The position numbers were made by a program, and so were the translations under genes. The notes under the pieces are model-generated. The model did not search any database. It was not told where the DNA came from and saw only the letters and a program-made list of their open reading frames with translations. Positions 38,658 through 47,975 of a stretch of DNA of 64,000 nucleotides are shown here, in pieces. The stretch comes from Streptomyces lydicus. GTDB lineage: Bacteria > Actinomycetota > Actinomycetes > Streptomycetales > Streptomycetaceae. Positions within the stretch are counted from its first letter, which is position 1; each line of letters starts with the position of its first letter. The stretch covers positions 1-64,000 of the forward strand of contig NZ_JNZA01000017.1 in NCBI RefSeq assembly GCF_000717345.1, in the 5' to 3' direction.

Positions 38658-39122
38658 TCAGCCCGGGATCTTGCGGAAGTCCCAGGACGCGATCGATTCC
38701 GGTGTGAGTCGCAGCCAGGCGTGCCGGCCGTCGTGCGGCATCGCGGACATGCCGAAGTACTTCCGGGCGAACCGGGCCTCCGGGGCGTCCAGTTCGGCAC
38801 ACGGTTCACCGGTCCGCGGCACCTCACCGACGAACTCCGCACGGCCGGTGAGCTCGGCCCCGCGCAGCTCGTCGTACGCATGGCCGTCGTCGACCACCAC
38901 CGCGATCCGCGGGTCCTTGCGGAGCTGGGCCCACCGCTTGCTGCGGGTGATCGAATAAAGCCAGAGCGCCGTGCCGTCCCACGTGAACCACAGCGCCCCG
39001 ACGTGCGGCGCGCCGTCGCCGCCGACCGTCGCCACCCGGCAGGTGCGCTGCTCGGCGAGGAACGCGTCCAGCTCGCCCTGTTCCATCATGATCCGGCGTC
39101 CGCGCCGCTGTGTGTCGGCCAT
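38658..39122 (-). CDS. Pyridoxamine 5'-phosphate oxidase family protein (F420/FMN split barrel)
   Basis: 154 residues: LDAFLAEQRTCRVATVGGDGAPHVGALWFTWDGTALWLYSITRSKRWAQLRKDPRIAVVVDDG is a typical split-barrel start; WLRLTPESIASWDFRKIPG closes. Cofactor may be FMN or F420; the sequence does not decide. ATG 39122 is used; an internal ATG at 39086 with no better ribosome site is possible. Confidence 0.8.
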   Translation of the reverse strand: MADTQRRGRRIMMEQGELDAFLAEQRTCRVATVGGDGAPHVGALWFTWDGTALWLYSITRSKRWAQLRKDPRIAVVVDDGHAYDELRGAELTGRAEFVGEVPRTGEPCAELDAPEARFARKYFGMSAMPHDGRHAWLRLTPESIASWDFRKIPG

Positions 39123-39364
39123 CCGTCATCGCCTCCGCTGCCTGTCGCCACCGTGTCCGACCGTCACCGTGTCCGACGATCCACCCGAACTGACTGGGCG
39201 TCAGAAAGCATGAGCGCTCTTCCTGGTGTACGCAATGCCCGGTACTCTCGCCCGCCTCGCACGGGACCGCACCATGGCGGGCCCGGTGACCGACCGGGGC
39301 CGCCGGACAAGGGTCGGGCCCGCCGGGGTCGGTCTCCGCAACGGATCGCCAGAGGGGAACCGCC

Positions 39365-40012
39365 ATGCCACCGGACGCCGCACGGCTTGCTGAGCAACTG
39401 GACCCGGCCTCGACGGTGCTGCTCACCGTCGAGTGCCAGCGCGGCGTGGTCGGACCCGACAGCGCGCTGCCCGAACTCGCGGCGGTGGCACGCGCCTCGG
39501 GAGCCCTGACGAACATCGCCCGCCTGGTGGCGGCCGCCCACGACGCCGGCGTCCAGGTGCTGCACGCGGTCGCCGAACGCCGGCCCGACGGCCGGGGCGC
39601 CAGCCGCAACGCCCGGCTCTTCAAGGCCGCCGAACGGCTACCCGTCCAGCAGATCACCGGGTCGACGGCGGTGCGTATCGCCGATCCGATACCGGTGTCG
39701 CGGGCCGACCTGGTGGTGCGGAGGCTGCACGGCCTCTCCCCGATCGCCGGCACCGACGTGGACGCACTGCTGCGCAATTTCGGGTGCCGGACGCTGGTCG
39801 TCACCGGGGTGTCGGCGAATGTGGCGATCCCCAACGCCGTGTTCGACGCGGTCAACCTCGGCTATACGGCCGTGGTCCCGGCGGACGCCATCGCCGGGGT
39901 GCCGGCCGACTACACCCCCGCCATGGTCCGCAACACGCTCGCCCTGGTCGCCACCGTCACCACCACCGAGGACGTCCTGACCAGCTGGAAGCGCCCCCGC
40001 CGCGGCCGCTGA
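39365..40012 (+). CDS. Isochorismatase-fold protein lacking the catalytic triad
   Basis: 215 residues with the full cysteine-hydrolase/isochorismatase fold (STVLLTVECQRGVVG, GTDVDALLRNFGCRTLVVTGVSANVAIPNAVFDAVNLGY). The family triad Asp-Lys-Cys is changed: Glu23 in VECQ for Asp, Arg119/120 where Lys is expected, and Ala154 in SANVAI where Cys is expected. It is therefore unlikely to hydrolyse by the family mechanism. ATG 39365 follows GAGGGGAA. Divergent from a split-barrel gene. Confidence 0.8.
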   Translation: MPPDAARLAEQLDPASTVLLTVECQRGVVGPDSALPELAAVARASGALTNIARLVAAAHDAGVQVLHAVAERRPDGRGASRNARLFKAAERLPVQQITGSTAVRIADPIPVSRADLVVRRLHGLSPIAGTDVDALLRNFGCRTLVVTGVSANVAIPNAVFDAVNLGYTAVVPADAIAGVPADYTPAMVRNTLALVATVTTTEDVLTSWKRPRRGR

Positions 40013-40078
40013 GCGAACCACGGTCCGCCCCGTGTCGCCGGCTCCGGGGGTGTGGCCGGCCGGTGCGCGGTGGGTGCG

Positions 40079-41017
40079 TCACCGAGCCGCCCGCAGCCGC
40101 AGAGCGGTGACGGACCAGTCGAGTACCGGGGCCAGGCGTTCCGGTGCGGGCCAGTCGTTGATCAGCGCGAGCAGCTGGAGGTACCGGTCCCTACGCGGAT
40201 CGCTCGCGGCTTCCAGACGGTGCAGCATCCACCGGCGCAGCTCGGCGTCGTCGGGGCGGTCGTGGACCAGCGCACACCGCGCGGCGAGTGCCGCGACGAC
40301 GGGATCGGCCTGGGGCGAATCCGGGCTGATGCCGGACGCCACGGCTGGTCCGACGAGCTCACGGGCGGCGGCGACCAGGTCCGGCCGCGGTGGCGTGGGT
40401 GCGCCGTCGGGCAGGCCGGCCGCATGGTCTTCGGCAAGGCGCCGCACGCCGGCGCGGAAATCCGGGTCCAGGGACAGTTCGGCCAGTTCCATCCACGCCC
40501 TGACCTGCTCGTCTGTGGGGGTGGCGGGGAGTTCGGGGGTCATGGAGCGCCGGACTGCGGCATGCCGGCCGCCGCCGGGAAGCCCTGCGAAGACGGCGTC
40601 GAGGAATCCTTCGATCAGGCGCCGGCGTTCGGCGGCGGACAGGGTGGCCAGCTGGTGCATGAGTGCCATCTCCTTCGGCGTGGGCTCGCGCGTGGCTGCG
40701 GCCGTCAGCACCGCCCGTCGCAGACGCAGGACGCTGATCTGCACGTCCAGTGCGACGGCGTGCTCCGCGGCGACGTCGCTGAGCGTGAGTTCCTGGTCCA
40801 CGACCCGCCGGATCATGTCGAGGCCGAGCCCCAGTTCTCGCAGCGTCCGCACGAGGGCAAGGCGAGCGACCGCGTCCGGTGCGTAGCGCCGGTATCCGGC
40901 GTGGGTCCGGTCGGCAGGCGCCACGATGCCGCGATCGGAGTAGAACCGGATCGTCTTGACTGTCAGCCCGGTGCGCCGGGCCAGTTCGCCGATCGAGTAA
41001 AGGGTGCCGCCGTCCAT
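40079..41017 (-). CDS. MerR-family transcriptional regulator
   Basis: 312 residues. MerR winged helix (about 6-75; YSIGELARRTGLTVKTIRFYSDRGIVAPADRTHAGYRRY), dimerisation helix, and a 190-residue helical effector part like those of multidrug-responsive MerR proteins. No cysteine cluster, so not a metal sensor. A palindromic MerR-type operator lies 15-33 bases before ATG 41017, fitting autoregulation. No transporter is adjacent. Confidence 0.87.
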   Translation of the reverse strand: MDGGTLYSIGELARRTGLTVKTIRFYSDRGIVAPADRTHAGYRRYAPDAVARLALVRTLRELGLGLDMIRRVVDQELTLSDVAAEHAVALDVQISVLRLRRAVLTAAATREPTPKEMALMHQLATLSAAERRRLIEGFLDAVFAGLPGGGRHAAVRRSMTPELPATPTDEQVRAWMELAELSLDPDFRAGVRRLAEDHAAGLPDGAPTPPRPDLVAAARELVGPAVASGISPDSPQADPVVAALAARCALVHDRPDDAELRRWMLHRLEAASDPRRDRYLQLLALINDWPAPERLAPVLDWSVTALRLRAAR

Positions 41018-41031
41018 GCACCGACCTTCCT

Positions 41032-41050
41032 GTCTCCCCCTGCGGGAGAC
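41032..41050 (-). promoter_or_regulatory. MerR-type operator/promoter
   Basis: GTCTCCC and GGGAGAC (41032-41038, 41044-41050) form a perfect inverted repeat with a 5-base centre. On the minus strand a TTGAGT -35 overlaps its upstream arm, so the dyad lies in the spacer, the hallmark of MerR-controlled promoters with a long spacer. Confidence 0.6.
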
Positions 41051-41190
41051 TCAAGTCCCGGAGTGCATGGCGGGCGGGGAGGCAGTCGCGCAGCGCGGGA
41101 TTTACGGGCAGCGGCCGTGCACGAGACGGGGTTCGGGCTCGTGCAGGGCCCGCTGACCGGCGTCGCAGCCGAGCCGGGGGCTCGACCGCT

Positions 41191-41724
41191 TCACGCCTGG
41201 AACTCGGTGAGGTCGATGGCGTGCACGCACAGGGGAAAGCCGTACACCGGGTGTGCCGTTTCGCGGTCCGGCGCCATGCCGAGCTTGCGGATGACGTTCT
41301 CGGAAGCCTCGTCGCCGAGCCGGCTGATGCTGATGACGCGGTCGAGGCCACGGTCCTGGAGCGCGAACTCCAGCGTGGCCTGGGCGGCTTCGGAACCGTA
41401 TCCCTGGCCCCAGAACTGGGAGCCCAGCCGCCAGCTGATCGCCACGGCGGGCAGCACCTCCGGCAGGAACTCGGGCACGGACAGCCCCACGAAGCCGGCC
41501 AGTTCGCCGGAGGCCAGCAGCTCGACGGCGAAGAGGCCGAAGCCCTCCTCGTCCCACTCCTCCTCCCACCGCTCGATGTCCTCTGCCGTCTGGTCCAGGT
41601 CGCGCACCGAGCCGTCGTCGATCCAGCGCATGACCCGTGGGTCCCCGTTGATGTCCGCCATGGGCACAAGGTCGTCGTCGTCCCAGCGGCGGAGCAGGAG
41701 GCGGGGGGTGCGGATCTCGGTCAT
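41191..41724 (-). CDS. RimJ/RimL-type GNAT acetyltransferase
   Basis: 177 residues: TEIRTPRLLLRRWDDDDLVPMADINGDPRVMRWI opens, WRLGSQFWGQGYGSEAAQATLEFAL is the acetyl-CoA loop (GQGYGSEA), and SENVIRKLGMAPD is the usual late motif. Likely acetylates an amino group on a protein or small molecule. ATG 41724 begins the conserved domain; the upstream in-frame ATG would add 15 unrelated residues. Confidence 0.87.
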   Translation of the reverse strand: MTEIRTPRLLLRRWDDDDLVPMADINGDPRVMRWIDDGSVRDLDQTAEDIERWEEEWDEEGFGLFAVELLASGELAGFVGLSVPEFLPEVLPAVAISWRLGSQFWGQGYGSEAAQATLEFALQDRGLDRVISISRLGDEASENVIRKLGMAPDRETAHPVYGFPLCVHAIDLTEFQA

Positions 41725-41967
41725 GGCGCCCATCCTGCCGAAAGCGGGAGCCGTATCGGTAATCGGCACCTGGCGGCGGGCAGGCCGGGCACGTCGGCGG
41801 ACAATGCGTGGTGTGGTCGCCGGGCCTCTGCTCTGGCATCATGAAGAAAGTGGAACTTTGCTCCGGTTTGCCGTACGGGGCAGTGCTCCTTTTTGGCGAG
41901 GCGATGGCGAGGCGAGGGCGCTTCGACGGCGGTTCCACGGCGGTTGCACGGCGGGAGGAGTGGCGCG

Positions 41968-42558
41968 GTGAACGACAGGGGCGAGGGCGCGGGGCGCGCA
42001 GCCCGGCCCAAGCGGACGGACGCGCGGCGGAACGAGGAGACGCTGCTCGACGCGGCGGCCGCGGTGTTCGTCACGTCAGGCGTGGAAGCGCCGGTACGCG
42101 ACATCGCCGCCAAGGCCGGTGTCGGGATGGGCACGATCTACCGCCACTTCCCGACGCGAGCGGATCTCATCATCGCCGTCTACCGCCACCAGGTCGACGC
42201 CTGCGCCGAGGCCGGGCCGACCCTGCTGGCGACCAGCGCGACTCCGTACGCCGCACTGGGGCGATGGATCGACCTCTTCGTTGATTTCCTCGTCACCAAG
42301 CACGGACTCGCCGCCGTGCTGCAGTCCGACAACACCGGCTTCGAGACGCTGCACGCCTACTTCCTCGACCGCCTCGTGCCCGTGTGCGCCCAGCTGCTCG
42401 ACGCCGCAGCGGATGCCGGCGAGATTCGGTCCGACCTGGCGGCCTACGAGCTCATGCGCGGCGTCGGGAACCTCTGCATCGGCGCGGACGGCGACCCCCG
42501 CTACGACGCACGCCGGCTGGTCGAGCTCCTCATCGCAGGGCTACGCCGACCGTCCTGA
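41968..42558 (+). CDS. TetR-family transcriptional regulator
   Basis: 196 residues. TetR helix-turn-helix at about 20-65 (LLDAAAAVFVTSGVEAPVRDIAAKAGVGMGTIYRHFPTRADLI), then a helical ligand domain. GTG 41968 has GGAGGAG at 41953-41959. No flanking gene is divergent and close except the GNAT gene (244 bases), so the target is unclear. Confidence 0.88.
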   Translation: MNDRGEGAGRAARPKRTDARRNEETLLDAAAAVFVTSGVEAPVRDIAAKAGVGMGTIYRHFPTRADLIIAVYRHQVDACAEAGPTLLATSATPYAALGRWIDLFVDFLVTKHGLAAVLQSDNTGFETLHAYFLDRLVPVCAQLLDAAADAGEIRSDLAAYELMRGVGNLCIGADGDPRYDARRLVELLIAGLRRPS

Positions 42559-42585
42559 CCCTCGGCCGCTTCGCCAGCTCGCTCG

Positions 42586-42936
42586 TCAGCCCTCGGAGGC
42601 GCCGCGCCGGTGCTGCTGCTTCCGGTAGAGGGCGATGGCCTGCTGCGGTGGGTAGTTGGGCAGCGTGGACACCGTGCCGGTGTCCTTCGCGACGACGAGG
42701 CTGCTGCCGCCGGGCGGCGCCGGGAGCGGCCGGCCGTTCGCGTCGACGGGCGCCACCTGCGTCGCGTACGTCGCGTACACGAGATAGCCCAGATCGAATT
42801 CCAGCACCTGCAGCGGGGCGGGGCTTCCGTCGGTGTTGCGCGGCGGGCCGAACCGGCTGCGCACCCACTCCAGGGCCTCCTGCGGAGTCGTGGGCACCGC
42901 CCGCGGACCGGCCGGGGAGCTGTTGTCCGACGTCAT
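42586..42936 (-). CDS. YrhB/Imm35-like small protein
   Basis: 116 residues. VLEFDLGYLVYATYATQ, GGSSLVVAKDTGTVSTLPNYPPQQAIALY follows the EFDLG...D(T)G-V pattern of the YrhB/Imm35 immunity-protein fold. No toxin gene is adjacent, so immunity is not supported by context. ATG 42936 begins a Ser/Pro tail before the domain. Assignment is by motif pattern only. Confidence 0.5.
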   Translation of the reverse strand: MTSDNSSPAGPRAVPTTPQEALEWVRSRFGPPRNTDGSPAPLQVLEFDLGYLVYATYATQVAPVDANGRPLPAPPGGSSLVVAKDTGTVSTLPNYPPQQAIALYRKQQHRRGASEG

Positions 42937-43117
42937 GGGAACTCCTTGATCTCCTCGGCTGGTGGCCGGCGCATGAATGAGGACATCGAAGCACTGGTAC
43001 GTCGACTGGCAGCCGGGGAGCGGGCCTCCGACGTGCGGGAACGCCCGTGGGCCCTTAGCCTCGGAGGTCGGGGGGTAGGTCGCGGCCGCAGTCCCCGGGC
43101 GTGAGGAGTGAGGCTCC

Positions 43118-44059
43118 ATGGAGATCTTTCCCCCGATTCCGCTGTCGCAGTGGAAGGATTCCAAGGAGACGCTGCACCGCTTCGCCCAGGTCATCGGCAA
43201 GATCCGGCTGGCGAGCAGCCCCCGGCGCAACCACTGGTGGAACGTTCCGTACCACGTCACGGGCTGCGGCATCACGACCCGTCCGATGGGCCTGGTCGAC
43301 GGAAACCCGATCTTCACGATCGACTTCGACTTCGTCGAGCACCTGCTGATCGCACGCGCCCTGGACGGGCGCACGGCGTCGTTCTCACTCCTCGGGCAGT
43401 CCGTCGCGTCGTTCTACGACAACGCCCTGGCGGCCTTGCGCGCGGTCGGCGTGGCAGCCGCCATCGAGCGCCCCCACCCGTTCGACCTGCCCGACGGCAA
43501 ACGGCACTTCGCCGAGGACACCGAACACGCCGCCTACGACCCGTTCTGGGTCAACCGCTACTGGCAGGTGCTGAGCCAGGTCAGCCTGGTCCTGGAGGAG
43601 TTCTCCGCCGGCTTCTCCGGAAAGATCAGCCCGGTGCATCACTTCTGGCACACCTTCGACCTGGCCGTCACCCGTTTCGGCAGCCGAACCGTGGAGCAGC
43701 CCGCGCACGTCGACCCGGTGACCCGCGAGGCGTACTCCCGAGAAGTCATCAGTGCGGGCTTCTGGTTCGGCGACGACGCGTTTCCCCGGCCGACCTTCTA
43801 TTCCTACGCGGCACCGGAGCCTGACGGACTCGCCGCCCAGCCGCTGCGCCCCGAGGCCGCACGCTGGGCCGAGCTACGAGGAAGTCACCTGGCCCTCCTG
43901 GATTACGACGATGCCCGGGCCACGGAGAACGCCCGGGACACGGTCCTCGACTTCTACGAAACCGTCTATCGGTCCGCGGCACTCCTCGCGGACTGGGACG
44001 TCGATGCCCTGGCCTGCCCCGCGGGCATGACCGATCCGCAGGCCCTGCGAGGCGGCTGA
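43118..44059 (+). CDS. DUF5996 family protein
   Basis: 313 residues, soluble. LSQWKDSKETLHRFAQVIGKIRLA, NHWWNVPYHVTGCGITT, VHHFWHTFDLAVTRF and EVISAGFWFGD, PTFYSYAAPEP are the conserved blocks of an unassigned family common in actinobacteria and proteobacteria. Conserved His/Trp residues could form an active or metal site, but no activity is known to me. Confidence 0.83.
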   Translation: MEIFPPIPLSQWKDSKETLHRFAQVIGKIRLASSPRRNHWWNVPYHVTGCGITTRPMGLVDGNPIFTIDFDFVEHLLIARALDGRTASFSLLGQSVASFYDNALAALRAVGVAAAIERPHPFDLPDGKRHFAEDTEHAAYDPFWVNRYWQVLSQVSLVLEEFSAGFSGKISPVHHFWHTFDLAVTRFGSRTVEQPAHVDPVTREAYSREVISAGFWFGDDAFPRPTFYSYAAPEPDGLAAQPLRPEAARWAELRGSHLALLDYDDARATENARDTVLDFYETVYRSAALLADWDVDALACPAGMTDPQALRGG

Positions 44060-44097
44060 CCACTCCTGGTGCCCGTTGGGCTGACCGACGTCCCGGG

Positions 44098-44124
44098 GAG
44101 GCCCGCCACTTCCCGGCGGGCCTC
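44098..44124. terminator. Bidirectional hairpin terminator
   Basis: Perfect 10-bp stem (44098-44107 with 44115-44124), 7-base loop, then CTCCTC, between the convergent DUF5996 and Rieske genes. Confidence 0.75.
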
Positions 44125-44132
44125 CTCCTCGG

Positions 44133-44771
44133 TCAGCCGAGGGTGACCGAGCCGCCCTTGACGTTCACCTTGGCGGGCTCCAGCGCCTTGGTGGCGGGGC
44201 CGTGCTTCACGCTGCCGTCGGTGATGTCGAACTTGCTGCCGTGGCACGGGCAGTTGATGGTGCCGCCGGAGACCTCGTTGACGACGCAGCCGGCGTGGGG
44301 GCAGACCGCGGAGAACGCCTTGATCTCGCCCTCCTTCGGCTGGGTGACCACGACCTTCTCGGCCTTGAAGATCTTGCCGCCGCCCTGCGGGATCTCCGAG
44401 GTCTTGGCCAGCGTGCCACCCGCGCCGCCACCGGCCTGGCCCCCGCCTCCGCTCCCGCCCGCGTCCTGCGAGCCGCCGCCCTCCGCGTTCTTCGCCCCGG
44501 AACCGCCGGCGTCCGACATGCCGCCGCAGGCCGCGAGCGCGGCGGTCAGCCCGGCCGCGCCGACGGCCGCGACGACGGCCCGGCGGCAGGCCCCGCGCCC
44601 CCCGGGCACCGAGGCCATCGCCGGCCGCTCCACCGCCGTCGACTCGGGCGCTGTCGTCGCCCCGGCCGCCGTCGTCGCATCGGCCTGCGTCCGTGCCGCG
44701 GTCTGCGTGCGTGCCGCGGTGTCCGTCCGCTGCTCGGTGTCCGTCCGCGCCGATGCTGCCTGTCGAGCCAT
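44133..44771 (-). CDS. Rieske [2Fe-2S] lipoprotein
   Basis: 212 residues. The C-terminal Rieske domain has both cluster loops: CPHAGC and CPCHGSKFD. A Tat-like twin arginine (CRRAVVAAVGAAGLTAALAAC) ending in the lipobox LAAC precedes it, then a Gly/Ser linker. The first 50 residues are a Thr/Ala-rich stretch ahead of the signal, odd for an exported protein, so the start may be the internal ATG at 44618; ATG 44771 has the better ribosome site (GGAGGCAC). Probably an electron carrier at the outer face of the membrane. Confidence 0.85.
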   Translation of the reverse strand: MARQAASARTDTEQRTDTAARTQTAARTQADATTAAGATTAPESTAVERPAMASVPGGRGACRRAVVAAVGAAGLTAALAACGGMSDAGGSGAKNAEGGGSQDAGGSGGGGQAGGGAGGTLAKTSEIPQGGGKIFKAEKVVVTQPKEGEIKAFSAVCPHAGCVVNEVSGGTINCPCHGSKFDITDGSVKHGPATKALEPAKVNVKGGSVTLG

Positions 44772-44939
44772 GGTGTGCCTCCGGTTCCTGGTGCCTTCGG
44801 TGCGCGCTGTCGTCGTCCATGGACGTTGCAACGGGCCATACGCGAGCGCGGCCGGGCGTGTTCAATGCCGGCCGGGTTCCGTGCGGAGGTGTTGCGTTTG
44901 GACAAAAGCGCGCCCCACCGGTGGAGCGGAGGCAACCGG

Positions 44940-47246
44940 TCAGCCCTCGTCCGCGCTCCTCCTCAGGGCGTCGAGCAGAAAGTCCCGCTGGGCGTACAGG
45001 AGTTGCTCGTTGACCGCGTCGGCCGGTGCGTGGGTGGCGCCGGACAGCGGCAGCACACTGTGCGGCCGGCCGGCGGCCAGCAGCTCCGCCGAGAAGCGCA
45101 GGGTGTGCGCGACCGCGACGTTGTCGTCGGCGAGCCCGTGGACCAGCAGCAACGGGCGCCGCAGCAGATGGCCCCGGCCGGCCAGCGAGGAGCGCGCGTA
45201 GTTCTCCGGGTACTGGTCCGGGTGGCCGAGATACCGCTCCTTCCAGTGGGAGTCGTACAGCCGCATGTCGGTGGGCGGGGCGCCGGCGACCGCCGCGTGG
45301 AAGACGTCCGGGTGGTGCAGCACCGCGCCCGCCGCCAGGTATCCGCCGAACGACCAGCCGCGGATCCCGACCCGCGTGAGGTCCAGGTCACCGCAGTGCG
45401 CCGCGGCCGCGTGGAGGGCGTCCACCTGGTCCTCCAGCGCGGGGGTGAGCTGATCGCCGTGAATGGTCTTCTCCCAGGCGGGGCCCCGGCCCGGCGTGCC
45501 ACGCCCGTCGACGGCCAGTACCGCGAAGCCCTGCTCGGCGAACCACTGCGACACGCAGACGAACCAGTCGCGGGTCCGCCCCACCTTCTGCATCCCCGGC
45601 CCGCCGTAAGGATCGACCAGCACCGGCAGCTTCTCCGCGCCCTCCCGGTGCCACGACGGGAGGAACAAGGTGCCGCGCAACTGCCGTGCGCCGAGCGTGA
45701 GATGGCGCGGTCGTGGCGCGATCACCGGCTCCTCGGCGAACGAGGCGATGACGGCGTGCGCACCGCTCCCTTCGGCGACACCGTCGGCAGTACCCTCGCC
45801 CGGGGCGTGCGACGAGCCGCCGCCGTCCGGGACGTCCGTGGGCGCGCTTCCGTCCGAGGAGCCGCCGGCCGCGCCTCCGGCCGGCGCCGCTCCGGGCTCC
45901 CGTACGACGCTGACCTCCTCCCCGCCCGGTGTGCTGCCCGCCAGGACGACGGTGCCGCCCCGGGCCACGCCCGAGTACCTGCCGGGGCCCCGGCTCAGCC
46001 GCTGGTTCCCGTGCTCCGGTTCATGGCGCCACACATGGGTCTCCAACGGGTCCTCGCTCGCCGTGAAGAGCACCGACTCGCCCTCGACCCCGAGGACCTC
46101 GCACAGCTGGAGCCCCTCCGGCGTGACCCGCCGCCCGCCCACGGTCAGATACCGGGTGTCGCCCGCGTCCTCCGGGACCACCAGCGCGCCGGAGGCGGTA
46201 CGGGCCGGAGTGCCCGGCACCAGCTCCACCCACGCCGGATCGGTCCGCTCGTGCCGGACCTCGGTGGCCCCGGTCACCGGGTCGACCGCGAGCGTCCGCA
46301 GGGTGCGCTGGTCGCGGCTCTGTACGGCGAGGAACGGCCCGTGCGCGTCCCAGCCGGCGTCGACGAGGTACTCGTACGCGGTGCGGTCCCACGCCACTTC
46401 CACCCGCTCGCCGTCCAGTGCGACCAGGTACGCGCCGACCTCCGCGTTCGGGGTTCCGGCCGCCGGATACGCGATGACCCGGGGCGGCTTCGCGGGATCC
46501 GCGGGATCGGCGAGGTAACGCCGTGCCACGCGGCCGGTGTCGACCCTGGCCACCAGCAGGCGACGGCTGTCCGGTGCCCACCAGTGGCCGCGCATCCGGT
46601 GCATGGACTCGGCCGCCACGTATTCGGGCAGTCCGTAGGAGACGTCCGGCGACTCCGCGCGGGCCAGTTGCCGGTCGCCGCCGGTCACGTCGACGACATG
46701 GAGGCACCGGCCGGTCACATACGCGATGTGCCGCCCGTCGGGGGACGGGCGGGGGTCGACCACCGGCCCGGCCGCCGGGACCGGGAACGGTGCGCCGTCG
46801 TCCGTGCGTACCGCCCACAGGGCGCCGGAGAGCGCGAACGCGGCGAGCCGGACGGCGGCATCGGTCGCGTACGACACCACGCCCACCGACCGCTCACGGG
46901 CCCGCTCCCGGCGCAGTCGCTCCTCCTCGGGGACCGCCTCGGAGCCGGCCCCCACCAGGAGCGCCGGGTCGGCCAACAGCCTTTCCTCGCCGTCCTCGTA
47001 CTGCCAGAGCCGGCCCACCGGGTCGGTGCCGGAGCCCGTACGGACGAAGAGCACGCGACGGCCGTCGGGGGAGACCGTGAGGTGGCGCGGCACGCCGAGC
47101 GAGAAGCGGCGGGTGCGGGCGAACTGGCGCGGGAAGGCCGCGGCAGCGGCGGAGTTCACGGTGCTGCGGTCGGCGGCGCCGTCGGAAGTGCCGTCGGGTG
47201 TGCTGTCCGAGGCGCTGCCCGTAGCGGTGTCCAGAGTCCTGTCCAA
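44940..47246 (-). CDS. S9 family prolyl oligopeptidase / DPP IV-like
   Basis: 768 residues. An N-terminal beta-propeller (about 60-500) is followed by an alpha/beta hydrolase domain. The triad is visible: Ser632 in GWSFGGY, Asp707 in LADDNV, His739 in SGATHAP. An acidic Glu pair in the propeller (GLPEYVAAESMHRMRGHWW) matches the DPP IV dipeptide-anchoring residues. A Gly/Ser/Asp-rich insert interrupts about 480-525. No signal peptide is seen, so it is likely cytoplasmic. The TTG at 47246 with GGAGG 8 bases upstream is the best start; a GTG further in is the alternative. Confidence 0.85.
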   Translation of the reverse strand: MDRTLDTATGSASDSTPDGTSDGAADRSTVNSAAAAAFPRQFARTRRFSLGVPRHLTVSPDGRRVLFVRTGSGTDPVGRLWQYEDGEERLLADPALLVGAGSEAVPEEERLRRERARERSVGVVSYATDAAVRLAAFALSGALWAVRTDDGAPFPVPAAGPVVDPRPSPDGRHIAYVTGRCLHVVDVTGGDRQLARAESPDVSYGLPEYVAAESMHRMRGHWWAPDSRRLLVARVDTGRVARRYLADPADPAKPPRVIAYPAAGTPNAEVGAYLVALDGERVEVAWDRTAYEYLVDAGWDAHGPFLAVQSRDQRTLRTLAVDPVTGATEVRHERTDPAWVELVPGTPARTASGALVVPEDAGDTRYLTVGGRRVTPEGLQLCEVLGVEGESVLFTASEDPLETHVWRHEPEHGNQRLSRGPGRYSGVARGGTVVLAGSTPGGEEVSVVREPGAAPAGGAAGGSSDGSAPTDVPDGGGSSHAPGEGTADGVAEGSGAHAVIASFAEEPVIAPRPRHLTLGARQLRGTLFLPSWHREGAEKLPVLVDPYGGPGMQKVGRTRDWFVCVSQWFAEQGFAVLAVDGRGTPGRGPAWEKTIHGDQLTPALEDQVDALHAAAAHCGDLDLTRVGIRGWSFGGYLAAGAVLHHPDVFHAAVAGAPPTDMRLYDSHWKERYLGHPDQYPENYARSSLAGRGHLLRRPLLLVHGLADDNVAVAHTLRFSAELLAAGRPHSVLPLSGATHAPADAVNEQLLYAQRDFLLDALRRSADEG

Positions 47247-47975
47247 AGTGCTGTCCTCCAGGATGGTCGTGGTGGTCCCTTGCGGGTGGGCGGTGTGGTG
47301 TTTCCGGGTGGTGCGGTGGTGCGCTCTCCACGGGTTCGCGGGCGTGCGGGGCCCTGCGGAGATCTCCGGGTGAGCCCTGCGCTGCCGGCTGTGCGGCGTG
47401 CGGGGTGGATCGAGTGCCCGGCGGGTGGTGGTCCAGCCGTCCGGCATGGATGACGCACACCCCGGCTCTCCATGGGCCGGCCCGATGCCCGGATCCGGGC
47501 GCTGAAGATGAGCCGGTCCGTACTGGGGCCGACGGGCGCGAGAGGCGCGCCGGCTCCGGTCCCGGGCCCTGGGGGCCGGGGTGCCGGCCCTGCCCCGGCC
47601 TCGCGGAGCGTTCGAACGGCTTCGGGATCTTACTGCCTGACGGCCCTCCGGCGGAACAGGTGTGCGCCGGGTGTCCGGTTCCCGTCGGCACGGGCCGGCG
47701 AGATCCAGGAACGGACGCGCGCCCGCTCCTGGACGCCTGCCGGGACGCGCGCCTCTCGCGCACCGGGCGCTACGCCTGCCGGCGCAGGCCCGGGCGGGCC
47801 GTCGTGCCCGCGACACGCCTGCTGAGCTGCGATGAAACGGATCCGTGCGCAGGTGACCCGAAGGGGTGAATCCATACGCCCATCGCGACGCGCCGGCCGC
47901 GCGGCCGGCAGCGCGCCGCACCCACGATGGTGCCTCCGGGGGGACTTCGTTCACCCTCCCGAGGAAGGCTGCCCG
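47247..47975. other. Divergent intergenic region, no gene seen
   Basis: 729 bases between the S9 peptidase and lodA starts. Open frames here lack recognisable domains; one plus-strand frame (47405-47869) has several cysteines but no family pattern. GAGGAAGG at 47961-47968 is the lodA ribosome site. Both promoters must lie here but I cannot place them. Confidence 0.5.

Noticed and set aside
44202..47453. 1083-codon plus-strand frame opposite the S9 peptidase
   Set aside because: Low-complexity Arg/Gly/Ala translation; the minus-strand frame has an intact catalytic triad.
47405..47869. Cysteine-containing open frame in the S9-lodA interval, considered as a WhiB-like or small metal protein
   Set aside because: The cysteine spacing does not fit WhiB, there is no ribosome site and composition is that of random high-GC sequence.
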